A DNA stretch of 64,000 nucleotides, taken from contig NC_092323.1 of the NCBI RefSeq assembly GCF_036785885.1, forward strand, positions 4,256,501 to 4,320,500, written 5' to 3'. The notes under the pieces were generated by a model. The model had not been told where the DNA came from. It made no database searches and worked only from the letters and a program-made list of their open reading frames with translations. Numbering within the stretch: the stretch's first letter is position 1; the number at the start of each line of letters is the position of its first letter. This document shows, piece after piece, positions 48,511 through 61,900 of this stretch. The position numbers and the translations under genes were made by a program. This stretch comes from Coffea arabica. Lineage: Eukaryota > Streptophyta > Magnoliopsida > Gentianales > Rubiaceae.

Positions 48511-51500
48511 TCATTCCAAAGTTACAAGATCAGTGTCGCTTTTGGGTGCCTGTAATTGCCTCCTCACTAGTGCAGTGTAAATTCCATCCCTGTTCAGCAG
48601 CTCTTCATGGGTGCCACTTTCAGCTATCTGGCCATCAGATATGACTGCAACTGTGTCAGCGCTTTTGACAGTAGAAAGCCTGTGTGCTATGACGAGAACA
48701 GTCCTGCCTCTCATTAGAGAATCCATGGCATCCTGTACATAAATTACAAGTCAGCGGAATATGCTGGAACTGGTTTGGAGACATGAAAAAGATGCAAAAT
48801 GATCCTCACAGTAACATTTACTTATGGTATGAGAAAAATAATGCAGAACTACTAGCCACTGAACACAAAACACTGATTATAAATGGAGAAGGTACTGAAA
48901 ATTTTATTAAGACTTTAACATCAACTCACGAATGACAATAAAATAGCATTGCCCAATTTGGAACACAAATTTTAGGAGAATATTAATCATAGAGTTTTCA
49001 TACAAAAAGGAATTACGACAGGATAATTAATCTCACCTGTACAAGGTACTCGCTCTCAGCATCTAGAGCACTTGTTGCTTCATCCAATAGCAAAACTCTT
49101 GGGTTCATCAAGAGAGCTCTTGCTATCGCAATTCTTTGCTTCTGGCCTCCTGATAACCTCAATCCACGTTCTCCAACAACAGTTTGATATTTATCAGGAA
49201 ACGATGCAACAAAATCATGTGCATTAGCCATTTTCTGTAGAATTTAATCCCATTAGTATTAGTCAGTGAATCAAATGCCCAGGCAAAGAAATCACAACAT
49301 AAAACAAAAGCATGAAATAGAAACACGGAGGTACTTACAGCAGCATTTTCTATGTCTGTGCTGCTTGCTTTGCCATCAAAACCATATGCAATGTTCTCTT
49401 CTATGGAACAATTAAAAAGAACAGGTTCCTGGCTCACTATACTGATCTTTAAGTAGACATGCAGACAAGAAGCACAAAACTTCAGTGTATTGGGAGACAC
49501 AATGTTATTGTGTTGTAAATTGCTCAAAAAACAACCTTAAAGTGTTTCTGAATCTAACTTCAGGGATAGCAGGACTAGAATACCTTCCTGTGTAAATACT
49601 CGTGTGATATTTCAACCAAGGAAACCCCATTAAGCAAAATCTTTCCCTTTATTGGGTCATAAAATCTCTCAATCAAGTTAGCTATAGTTGTCTGCAATCA
49701 AAATATGGGCTTGCTTGATGAGATAATATATCAAATAGCTCCTCAGATGCAGAAAAAGGTGCCTTCACAGCAAAAAGATAAAAGAACTAGGAAAATACCT
49801 TTCCTCCGCCACTTGGACCAACCAGGGCTACTTTTGAACCGGGTTTCAGTTTTAAGGTTATTCCCTGCATTTGTTACAGAACATGCTCAACTGTAATCCA
49901 GACATGAAAACATGAATGTTTCATCATCTCTCCAGGAAAAGTGTATATAAAATTTTTGTCATTTTGATCTTGATATATACTATCAATGAAAAGACTACTC
50001 AAAAAAAGCTTTCGATCTAATCTTCATGAAGAACTCAAACAAAGCATCATCTCAGGATGAATATAAAGTGTAAATATAAGAAACAGACATTCAATATCTC
50101 ACTGCTTCATCTAAATGTGAGAAATTTTAGTTCATCAAGGAATGTCATACCTTGAGCACCATATGACTCGGACGAGAAGGGTAAGCAAACCAGACATCCT
50201 CCAATGCCACATCTCCATCTGGATTGCTGATCACAAGACCAAATATCAAATTAGCACCAAAGCCAGAGATCCTATGCAGCTACAACGGGATTCTTTCTTC
50301 TAGTTTAGGGTGGTTTCTGAAAGGGGAAAAGGGCATGTTTATGGGGAAAATTCAACAATCTTTACGAGGGAAACCCCTAGAAACACTTAAAATTACTTTT
50401 CCAACAAACAGGGAAAGGAAAGAATTGTAAAAGTTTGAAATGGGTCACGGTCCCCCACTGTGGTTCCTCATCTTCATGTTCCATTCATCAAAATACTGCT
50501 TTAGGGTCTTGATATGGAAAATCACATGTTAATGGAAACACTTTAAATCTAGATTGTTATTTAAGCAAGTTTTCATGTATGTCCAACAGACAAGAAGCTA
50601 ACCCCATGGGACATTTATCTCCTGCTTTAGGCATGGTAGAGACACGATCTAAAATTTGAAAAACTCTCCTACTTGCACCTGCTGCTTTCATAGCTGTTGT
50701 ATATAATCCTGATAATGATGATATTGAGGACCCAACTGCACAAGGAGTTTTCAGTCAATAAAGGCAATGATAATGTGAAAACTTGAAGCTTTACCATGCA
50801 ACATTAACTGTTGAAACCATTTGAAAAATGCAATATTCTGCTGCAAGGCTATGGAGAACTTTTGGAGCAGGTTACATCATTTAAGATAATAAATCATCCA
50901 ACAAGGTGTCCTCCTTCCATAATAGCCTTTACTAAATTATCCATGCTTGGAGTTTTATCCAGCCTTTACTAGGATCATGTAGATATGAAATGGCATCAGC
51001 TCCAAGTACAACCTGCATAAATATTCCAGGTTTGGAGTTTTATAATTTTCACCTTTACTACCTTATCCAGTATCTTTCCCATTGACAATCTTTCCTAGTT
51101 AACCTTATCATTTGGATAGTGATATTTATTAAGGTGTAGATCTAGCTTGATCTTTGCCAAAAATAAATAAATAAATAAAGGAAACCTTTCAGTATGGAAT
51201 TCTAGTTTGGTCCTCAATAGTTGAAACAAGATCTGACTGTTAAGGAGGGACTTTTTTTTTGGGTGCATTCATGAACTAATAGAAGTTATCATCCTCCAGT
51301 TGCCAGATGTCTATGTAAAACACTTAACGTAAAGATAACTTCTGAGTAAATCTTTTAAATATTTCTATCACAAAGGGAAAATAAACGATTTCATAACCTT
51401 GGATAATTTCTTTTGGCTATTAAAGTGGAATGGTATCAAAAAAAGAACAAGAGATTTACCTGTGAGGCTATAGAGAATGAAGGACGTTAGAGATCCAGTG

Positions 51501-54500
51501 GTCATGGAGCCAGTTATTGTCAAGTAAGCTCCATATATCACCACTACTATGACAGATAATGTTGATGCAGCATTGAGTCCTCCGAAGAATAGTCCAACCA
51601 CTTTCTGTGATGGATAATTAGTTTGAGGATCAGACATCAAAGGTACTCCATTTGTGCATCTAAAGCTAACAACAGAGGAGAAAAGTATCTGGGCTATGGA
51701 ATCTTTTGTGAGTATAGAGTGGAGAAAAGAGACTGACTGCTTGTCGGAGTCCAAGTTTCAATGTCTCATCAACCTTCTCAGAGTAACCTGCTATTGCATA
51801 CTGTTCTTGGGCAAAAGATCTCACTGTACGAATGGCCCCAAATGATTCCTAAAGGTTAACTAACTAGTCAAACTAATTTATTGTCTGTTGGTAAGTTTTA
51901 CACAATATCTCAGTCAAACACAATAAACACAAACCTCGGCAATTGAGGCAGCGACAGCTGCTGCTGCTTGAGTAGCATGTGAAAGTTCCCGAAGATAGCG
52001 GCCAAATTTACGAACACCAACTGAAATAACAGGCACGACAACCAAAGCCAGCACTATAGAACATGACAGAAAATCTTAGTAAGCAACTGCATACAGATTG
52101 GATACTGCAGCACAGATGAAAGACCATTAATCACTAACATGTTAACTTCCAAGAAGATGTGAACATGAATCCAATTCCAATGATTGCAGTAGTCACATTT
52201 CGTAGTGCCTCTGAAAGATTGGTAGTTGCAGCACTTTTTATGATTTGCGTGTCTTCAGATAGCCTGCTGAGAAGCTCGCCTGTCCGCGAAACATCGAAAA
52301 AAGCTATTTCCTGCGGAATTTTTTGTATCAGCACTTTACCAATGTCCAAGTTGGACACAAGGAACATCAATTTTGAGGTATAAGTGTCAGAATCTTCCAA
52401 ATCTGTACCACCACAGTAATTTGCCATCTTACTGTCTCAATCACGGGAGTTAAAGGCAATTATAACGTTCTTTACTAAAAGATTCATGGTTCTCAAATTT
52501 TGGCAACCAATTTATCAGGAAGGTTGTGGATTGGTACTATAAGATGCATGTATTTCACAAAGGTAATGAACAATGGGAAGCCTTACTTGTTGGATAAGGT
52601 GGCTAAATAAATTCTTCCTTAGACGAGCAACCACCCTTTCACTGGCTGATGCAAATAACCAAGACCGAATTGCTGTTGATACCGAACTGAACAGAATAGA
52701 GGATGAGATACCCGAGAAGTGCTTGGAATAAAAGATAGCAGTGAAAAAGAGGTTGATGATGAATGAGTGCAGGTGAACCTCAGCTTGTGTATTTTTATGA
52801 AAAATGAAAGCTAGCGCATGGAAAAAACACAACAGCCCCCCACCCCCTCCCCTCACCCACCTCCCTGATATTAAAGACAAACTTTGATCAGACCCCCTTG
52901 ATATCTAGAGAAAAAAAATAGATCTACTGCATCCTACTGAATTCACAAATTATTTGAGTTAAGCATATAGATTATCAGTTCATACTGCTGAAATTATACC
53001 AGAATGCTATCAGGTATGCATGTACTCATGTTAAGCCTTGAAATTAAGTTCGTTATTAAAAGCTCACTTCTCCAATCTTCACACATGACTAGGGAATTGC
53101 ATTTACATTACTCTAGAAATACTTGTGAATATCAATTTGGTTCTGAGGACAACAGAAATACCCATACCCGATGACAACTATTGAGATGATAACTATAATT
53201 GTGTTCTTGATGGCATCTAGTGCTTCAGCTTGCTGTTCAGGAGTCCTCGTATCCCTTGATACAATATCTATAATCATGCCACCATACTTTGGCTGCAACA
53301 CAATACAAATATGGTTAAAGAGCAATCCTACAAAGTTTGAAAATTGGCAAGGGTTTTTGTCAAGAGAGCAGGAAACTGTTATGTATGGAGAGACTTTTAT
53401 CTGGCTTAATATTGGAAGATAGCTAATCAGAACAAGTTTATGATCTGTACTAATAAAAGGAAAAGAAATCCAGCCAGGAGGAAACTATACAGTATGGGGT
53501 GGTAGAACAGGAAAAAGGAAACTTGAACTTTGCTGAACAGGGCATGGAATGGATGATATCTCAATCCTTTAGCAACCATTCTTAGAACACTGATTAGCAG
53601 GGTTATCATCAAAACTGGAAATGGAATAATCAAGATGAGCATATATTAAGGGCAGAGTTTTGCTGAAGGATTATGAATCAGTACGCAAAATACCATACTA
53701 TGAGAATGCTTGATGTGGATGCTATCAGCAATGCTATAGTAGCAACAATTAATTTTCCAGCATCTGGCTTTGCCTACACATTTCAAAGAGATCATGAAGT
53801 GTTAGTAAAAGCACCAATGAGACTCCATTCTAGTCATCACAGCTAATGCAAGACTCACCAGAGAAAAGACTCTACCAAATCCAACATTTGCAGCCTGAAT
53901 TTTGCCACAGAATTTGAACATTATTAGTACAAACCTACTACATAGTGCACAAAGAGATGCAGAATCAAGGAACAGAAATGTAACTACCTCTAATGCACCA
54001 TGCTCCAGGTCTGTCTTGGGAGCATCAGGTGAACCATCCTCATTTTCCTTCAGTCTAGCCTACAGGTAGAAAGGTAAGTTAAGCCTGTCAAATTTAAGAT
54101 GAACAAATAAACCGCAGTTATGTATCTGAAGCACTTGATAATCTACCATGCAACATGATTTCTCATATAGCATTCAACAGATACAACATTAATAATACCC
54201 TTCACCAAAAAAAAAAAGGAAGAAGAAGAAGAAGGCAAATTTGATAGGTATATATTACAAGGAGGACAACGACCCATTCTTCTAATTCAGGAGGGACGAG
54301 GTGCATTTTGTAAAGTAAGCAAACTGTGAAATGATAATCATTTCCAGTCAAGTGTCCAGATCAAAGCCACTTTAGTTTCCATTTGTGTCCAGGCCAATGC
54401 TGATGCAATACAAAATGAAAAGATTAGCCATTTCCTAGCGTGAAGGATCTACTCTCTGCTCAGCACAAATCAGTCGATGAACAAGGCTAGTCATTGTTAA

Positions 54501-55115
54501 GCTCTGGTATCGTGAAATCAGAATGCAAAGTTTCCAGTTCAGGCGAAATATCTGTTCCCAGGATTTCTAGAAGAATAAACACAACAAAACACCAGTATAA
54601 AAGCTAATAAAAGTTTAAAGCCAAAATTCTCAAGTCATGAAGTTCTTCATATAAGTACTGTCTCCCTAAAGACCGCTGTGTATTAGGTTTGACAAATCCA
54701 ATCAGACTTAGCCCTTGAAGCAGGTTAGACCGTACTGGCCTCCACCATGTTTCACGCACCATGTGTAGCTGCCGGTGCAGAAAAAAAGCACCAACCAAAA
54801 TTGGCTGCTGCAACATGCCTTGCCAAATGCCCCAAAAGTAAGATAATGCAAGCCATCGAGTAAGTCGACAAAATCACGGTACTGCTACAACAAGAAGCAA
54901 CACGAAATTTCACATAGCAAAAGGGTACAATGCGTGATCAATGAATCAAAACAAAATACACCAGATGATTAGGATCCCCGGAACAAGTAAAACAGACAAG
55001 GAAAGGCAGAAATTTTGATGAAAAAGCTTGCCTGTTTATTCAAAAGAGAGACTCTTTCGCTACCAGTGGACATGATAGACTTCGACGTCCAATCCAAATG
55101 CTGTTTCTTCCCCAT
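48511..55115 (-). CDS. ALS1: Half-size ABC transporter, subfamily B (ALS1/ABCB25, TAP-like)
   Basis: ALS1-type transporters sit in the tonoplast and are needed for internal aluminium tolerance in Arabidopsis and rice. Seventeen exons fit and give 649 residues: 55115-55032, 54059-53988, 53894-53859, 53773-53699, 53292-53168, 52686-52587, 52310-52139, 52053-51935, 51848-51734, 51600-51460, 50735-50603, 50226-50151, 49864-49799, 49691-49584, 49446-49339, 49234-49037 and 48732-48511. The N-terminal half is one membrane domain ([12 protein letters not shown], then [14 protein letters not shown]). The nucleotide domain has Walker A GPSGGGKTT (432-440), signature LSGGQ (537-541), Walker [13 protein letters not shown] (Asp561, Glu562) and H-loop His593, all intact. 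Intron 1 appears to start with GC rather than GT. It must dimerise to work. The family call is firm; the metal role is inferred from orthologues. Confidence 0.95.
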
Positions 55116-58100
55116 GAAAAGTAATAACTGAAGAAGCTAGTTGAATAATCAAATACAATTAAAGGAAATTCAAAGCCAAAGAATGAATGTTCTTTTGGCT
55201 TCCTTCCCCAGAAGATAACTAGGAGCTGACCTAAATTAAAATTCTTCCAAGAAAACCAATAGAAAAAGAAAATGAAAACTTGGCGGACTTTGGAAGCTAC
55301 TACGCTGACGCAAGGATTCTTACTGGGTCAAAATCCCATCAAGGTATCCTATTGATTCTAGAATTTAGTGAATAATAATCCCACCACTAAACCAGAAGGG
55401 CAGTTATAATGCCAACACACATTTTATAGAATGTAATCAAATGCTGCCACCAGAACGCTAATACTCATAGAGAGGTTGATCTGTCACTCACTCTCAGGAG
55501 TTGAGACGTTGAGATTTTCACGTGCTTTCGGGACCAAACACCAATCAAGGAAGAAGCGATTTTTGCCTCATTCGCCCCCTTTTTGACTTAACTTTCATTA
55601 CTTGAGGCGGGCTTATTACCAAACTTTCATGCAAAGTGTTACGGGTCGATGCGAGGTTGGTTTCTTAAGCAATAATAAGACCTTTTTTCTTTCTTTAGAT
55701 AGCAATAATAAGACCTTCGTCAAGTAATGCCTTGGTGTTTAGTCCTAGATAATATGGTCTAGTTCTCACCTCTCCCCAGTCCCCCCACAAGTCTCTGTCC
55801 CTTAGTAATAAAAAGTTAGGTGTTTTTACTCCGCTCATCACTGCAGTTTAAGTTATAGTAAAAAAAGTCAAGTGTTTTCACTCCGATCATCACTGTAGCT
55901 TAAGTTTATATTTTTTAGATCACTGATCACTCGTCGAAATTCTTATAAATTATTAGTAATTACTAACACAATTTTCGTATGTTTTTAATTTTACTGTCAT
56001 AATCAAAACATACTTTCAAGAACATGAATTACTTACAAAAGCAATTACTCGTCAATAATATCTATCAATGCAATAATCCTCACGTCCTAAAAAGAAAAAA
56101 AAGAAGCGGTCCATACCAAATGCTATCAAGATAATGCAGCTCTACTAGAAAAAGATGTCACCTTTTTTAATCATTCACCCCATGATTAATGATTGGGGGC
56201 TTTATTACTCTAATAATTGAAGCCTTAACTAGAGCAGTAATAAATGTTAGTACATTATCCCCTATATGAGTCGTAGCTTATCAAACAAAACATAATACGG
56301 TAGTACTAACAACAGAATCCACGGGTTCCAGCGGACCGTTATCATGCAGGGAAGGTTTCAACTATGAGAAAAAGATAAAAGGAAACGAAGACGAGGACAA
56401 AGCAAAGAAGACAAGAAGAAATCAATTTTTGGGGTGGGTGGGTGGGTGGGTAGGGGTCCAGTCGTCGTGGCACCATCTGCAGCTGCCCCCATGTCATGTG
56501 AAAACAACTCACGAAAAGTGCCTTTCACGTACATCTCTTGTACCTCATCGTCCTTCTGAAGCTCTCAATATAATATTCACTTCTCTTTAGTGCAAACGTC
56601 TTTTCGGGGCGTGATTGAATTTAGGAACCTAATTCCACGTCCGCAAGATGGCAAAAGTGAAAGTGACATTACCAGATCGTAATTCTCTGCTTTTAACCAA
56701 CATTTTCTTGTTTTTCCCCTGTCATTTATTTATTGTCAATAGACTCGAATCTTTTATGCTCTTGAAAGAAAAATTTACCACTGACGAAATCTCTTTCGTC
56801 ATTATCATGTACTACTAATTAATTGAATGGACTTCGTTATTTATTTATTTATTTATTTATTTTGGATTCTGAGGAGTGACCAAAGGCTCTGTTAAGTCAC
56901 ACGGGATCCTCAGTGTCACTTTTTCAGTGTCACTTCTATATTTATACCAAGTGTTCTGTTTATTTAATTTATTATGTGTTATTTATTTAAAATTCTTTTA
57001 TCATCACGTGATAAGTGAGATTGGCACTGAATTTGACACCAAGTAGTGATATAGAGGATTCCAACTGCTTTTAAGTACTAGCCTAGTGCACTAATTTATG
57101 TCTTCTATCGTAAAAGTCTTTGTTGGTCCAATAGGCCCGGAGTTCAAGGCTTAAGCAACGAAAAAAATATATTTATGTTCTTGTATGGACGGTGATCACG
57201 GAAATCTTTCACATCCAGTGTTAGAACTACAAAAAGGTGGCATGCAGTGGAAAACATTGGATGAGTTGTCTTTCTGTCTATTCCAGTTTCCTTTCGATAA
57301 CTTATAGTAATATAGTACCTTTTTTTTTGATAGAGGCTAAAGCAATTTCTTCTTTCTTTCTTTTTCTTTAATTTTGATAGACTAATTAACAGCTCCTTTT
57401 CTAATAAGATTGTGAATTTTTAACGGAGTTGTTTATTCTGTCAACAGTTTGTTTCACTCTTAAAAATGTGACTAAATTCTTGGTCGGCATCCAGTTTTCT
57501 GGTCGTACGAATTTCAGCATATTGCTCAATTCCTGGACTACGAATGCCAAAAAGAAGCCCCGCGTGGGCCGCATGGCGCTCTTCCCTTGCTGTCCACTGC
57601 CACTCTCAAGGCCCACGACTATCACTCTCCGGATCAGACCCATAAACCTTTGTACATTCCAACCGAAAATGGACAGCTAGGCTTTTGACCTTAATAGCCT
57701 GGTTTTAGAACGGCGTAGAGTGGTCATACTCACAGCACAGCGGTCTCCAAAGCCCATTAAAGTCTTGTTTGGTTTTGCCTCTGCACGGGAGATCCAATAT
57801 CTTAATTTGCACTGGAATCAATCTACCTGAACAATAAAAAATTTCATGCAGGCTTTTGGGCCTCCCTTCTGACCAGCCCAAAGAAAAAAGCTCATTTTCT
57901 TTTTCATTTTTCTTTGGTTTTAGTTAAAAATCGTCCTGTGCGAGTAGATAAACAAAACCCATTACACAACAGTAACTAAACAAAAACGCAAATTCACATA
58001 TGATATTATTAAATCTAGACTAGAATCGAAGTTGTTGTGGTTTGCATAGATCAGTAGTCTTTATTATAGGCTACTATAGCTGTGCTGTGATGGCAAAGTG

Positions 58101-58938
58101 GAAAATATTGGACTGTGAATTTGCTACTCTCCAAAAAAAAAAAAAAAAGATATAAATAAATAATTTGCAAAGAATAAAGGGGAATGTATTAGAAAAGGTT
58201 TTTAGTACGTAATAGCGACACGCAACCAAACAATCTTAGAAATTTCTCCAAATCAAACGACGGAAGAAGAAAAATGTTGTCTCCATCTATTCTATTCAGA
58301 AAAGCATTTGCAGTGCCAGCTTAGTTTCGCGTTTACTTTTACTTTTGGAAGCTTCTTGTATTATTATTAATACTAGCTAGCTTATTATTAGTAAGCCTTT
58401 CTTTCCTCCTCAATTAATTTACTTGGAACTTTCTCATAACAAAAATAAAGGAAATAAATTATTGTCTCCAGTCCAGAAGGCATTTCATTTCTTCGCTAGG
58501 AGAATCAGTCGCTAGCAGCAATCGATCAAAGTCCCAGTGTGCCGAGACCAACTCAAATGCAGCTACCCCACAACCTTAAATTTTGTTTGGTCCAGCAAGA
58601 ATCAAGCAGCCGCCTTCGTTTCGTTTATAAGCATAGTTCGTGCACAATTCCTCTGAATTTCTGAGAATATTACAAGACATTTCAAAACCAAGAATGGATG
58701 GATGGTGTGAGTGTAACACATCAAAATTATTTTTTCTTCAAAAAAAAAAGAAAAAGAAAAGGAAAACTTCCAATTCTTGGATAACGAAGACTTGCATGCA
58801 CGAGTTGACTGATTTCTTTCGCGGCAGCTTCATTTAGGCTCCGGTAACATTCTAATGATTTTATAGTACTGCAAGCAACTTGAATAAGGAAAAAATCCTT
58901 TCTTTGCCAGTACCATTTCTACAATCAATACCTGAAAT
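55116..58938. other. Intergenic region between ABC transporter and receptor kinase
   Basis: The left part is the leader and promoter of the ABC transporter, the right part the promoter of the receptor kinase. No gene is supported. A G-quadruplex-like GGGT run lies at 56431-56456, a TTTA tetranucleotide repeat at 56839-56863 and A-runs near 58133 and 58741. I see no clear transposon here. Confidence 0.6.
56431..56456 (+). repeat. GGGT tandem repeat, G-quadruplex motif
   Basis: Six G-runs separated by single T or TA: GGGGTGGGTGGGTGGGTGGG then TAGGGG. Single-base loops make this a very strong predicted G-quadruplex. Confidence 0.9.
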
Positions 58939-61900
58939 ATGCTTGTACCCAAACTATCATTTCTTTTCCTTTTCCTTCTGCACTTCTATTTCACAACCAT
59001 CTCTGCCAGTCATATCCCAGTTCTTGATAACATAGCCATTTCCAGCGGTTCTTCTGGCGTCTTAACTGCATCCAATGGCCGCGTTTGGGTTGGAGATACC
59101 GGTTCCAAATCTTCCACGTTGCTGCAATTGAGTGGCAAATCAACCAAGTCAAGAGTCATCCACCATCCAGCTGCCTCCGTGGATGCTGTCCCCTACCTGA
59201 CCGCACGCATATCTCATCACCACTTCACCTACACATTCCCCGTCAAGCCTGGCCAGAAAATCATCCGTCTGCACTTCAACCCTGTTTCATACAAGAATTT
59301 CAAGAAGTCTAGAGCTCTTTTTTCCGTCAAAGCCGGTCCTTACACCCTTCTCAGCAACTTCAATGGTTCCCTTACTGCTGGTGCTTCGGGGGCTGGGCAT
59401 TTTACTAGAGAATTCTGTGTCAATATAGAGGAAAATGAAGTATTGAGCATAACGTTCTCCCCAGATCAAGGAAACGAAGGTTCTTCAGATGACCGATATG
59501 CATTTGTCAACGGTATTGAGATTGTCTGCATGCCTGCTGGTCTTTATTTCACCCCCGATGATGGCCTGGGACCCTTTGTCGTTGGCCAGAAATACAGATT
59601 CTACATCGACAACAGCACCGCACTTGAGATGATTCAGCGGTTAAACATTGGCGGAAACTCCATTGCATCTGTTGAAGATGGAGGCATGTTCCGGTCATGG
59701 GATGAAGACCTCAATCACTTGCCACAAAACGGAAGCCTTGTAATTAAAAGGGTCATTCCAATCAAGTATACGCAGGCACCATCGTATATAGCACCAAAGA
59801 AAGTCTATCAAACTGCCAGGTCCATGGTTCCACATATGAATTTGAGAAGACGCAATCTTATGTGGAAAATACCAGTGGATTTGGGATTTAGATACTTGAT
59901 TAGGCTCCATTTCTCAGAGCTTGAGTTGGGGATAACGCAGTGCGGTGAGAGGGAGTTCAGGATTATCATAAATAATCAAGTCGCTGAAGATAGTGCTGAT
60001 GTCATCAAATGGGGTGCTGAACATGGAGTTGCAGTGTACAGGGACTATGTTGTGCTGATGGAGGGAGATAGGATGGAAGGTAAGCGTTATCTAAACATCA
60101 CCTTCCAGCCAAAATTGGTGTTAAGCGGTAAAGAAACAGATGGGATCCTCAATGGGATGGAAATATTCAAGTTGAGCAACCCTGATAACAATCTAGCAAG
60201 CATGAGGACCATCGAATTTGTACGGAGTTCCAGATCTCAGAAACAAGGGGACAAAAAGACACAGTCTTTTGGCCGTAAGAATGCAGTTGCAACGGCGCTG
60301 ACTGTTATAATCACTTTGTTGAATGTCAGTGTGTATTATATCAGGCGTCTTTCAGAAACTAGTGCCAGGAACTTGCGTTCGTCATCCTCAGAAAAATTTT
60401 GCCGCCTATTTTCAATTCATGAGATCCGATCAGCAACCAACGATTTCAGTCATGAATTCCTCATTGGCAGTGGTGGATATGGTAGAGTGTATAAAGGAAG
60501 CATTGATGGAGGAGCTACAACCGTTGCAATTAAGCGATTGAAATCAGAGTCTAGGCAAGGCGAAAACGAGTTTTGGACAGAGATAAAGATGCTATCCAGG
60601 CTCCGCCATGAGCATCTTGTCCCTCTGATTGGTTACTGCAATGAAGGTCAAGAGATGATACTGGTATACGAGTATATGCCAAAAGGAACAGTTGCTGATC
60701 ATCTTTACAAGATTGGTAGGCATGGTGGTTGTGCTCCTCCTCTCTCTTGGGAACAGCGGCTTAAGATCTGTATCGGTGCGGCACGTGGTTTGTACTTTCT
60801 TCACACCTCTCGACAGAGGGTAATCCACCGGGATGTGAAGAGCTCGAACATTCTGCTGGACGAGAATTGGGTGGCTAAGATTTCAGACTTCGGCCTGTCA
60901 AAGATGGGAGCACCTAACGAGTCAATTACACATATCAGTACCAATGTCAAAGGGACATTTGGGTATTTAGATCCAGAGTATTTCTTGACTCGCAAATTGA
61001 CACGAAAATCTGACGTGTATGCTTTTGGAGTGGTGCTGTTTGAAGTGCTGTCTGGAAGGCCAGCTGTGGACTTACGACTTGAAGAGGAGAAACACAGCTT
61101 AGCTGCGTGGGCACGATACTGCATGAGAAAGGGAAAAGTCGATAACCTCATCGACCGTAATCTGATAGGACAAATCTCCCCAGCTTGCTTAAAGGTGTTT
61201 GTTGGAATAGCAGGGAGGTGCGTGGATACGCATCCACATGAACGGCCTGCTATGGCTGATGTTGTCATACCCCTTGAGTTAGCATTGGTGCTGCAACAGA
61301 GCCCAGGTTCCACAGAACAGGCAGAAGAAGACGATGATATCAACAACGTTGCAAGAAGTTCCAGTGAACAAAGTGATGGTGTTTTCTCATTTGATGAATT
61401 ATCTGTTAACCCCTCCAATGGAGGAATGGAGCAGAATGTCTCCAAAGAGCTTTCAGGTGCTGCTCCTGGAACAAAAGAAACTTATGTTCTCAAGAATTCA
61501 AAGAAGGATAACAGTTCCAACAATGCAACATCATCAAGATGGTGGTGGGATCCATTTGGGCTTGTGCCAAGAAGTCCATCAAAAACGAAAGCTTCAGCAC
61601 TACATGAAGGGCTCCGCCAATTCCACATCCAAGAGATACGAAAAGCCACCAATAATTTCCAGAACAGTTTCATCGTTGGCTTTGGAGGCTTGGACAGTGT
61701 GTACAAGGGCCTTGTGGATGATATCCCAAGAATTGTGGCGGTCAGACGATCAAGCAGTAGAGAATCAAGACTTTCGATGGCACGTGAATTGCAATCAAAG
61801 ATGGAAATGGTCCCTTCACTAAAACATGCTCATGTCGTAACTCTGATCGGTTATTGCAATGATGAAGCTGAACTGATGCTTGTGTATGAGTACATGGCCA

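Noticed and set aside
49705-50430. Plus-strand frames at 49705-49896 and 50224-50430
   Set aside because: They cover antisense exons and introns of the ABC transporter, whose minus-strand exons carry the Walker motifs.
60801-61445. 214-codon minus-strand frame inside the receptor kinase
   Set aside because: It is the antisense shadow of kinase domain 1; the plus frame carries all conserved kinase motifs.
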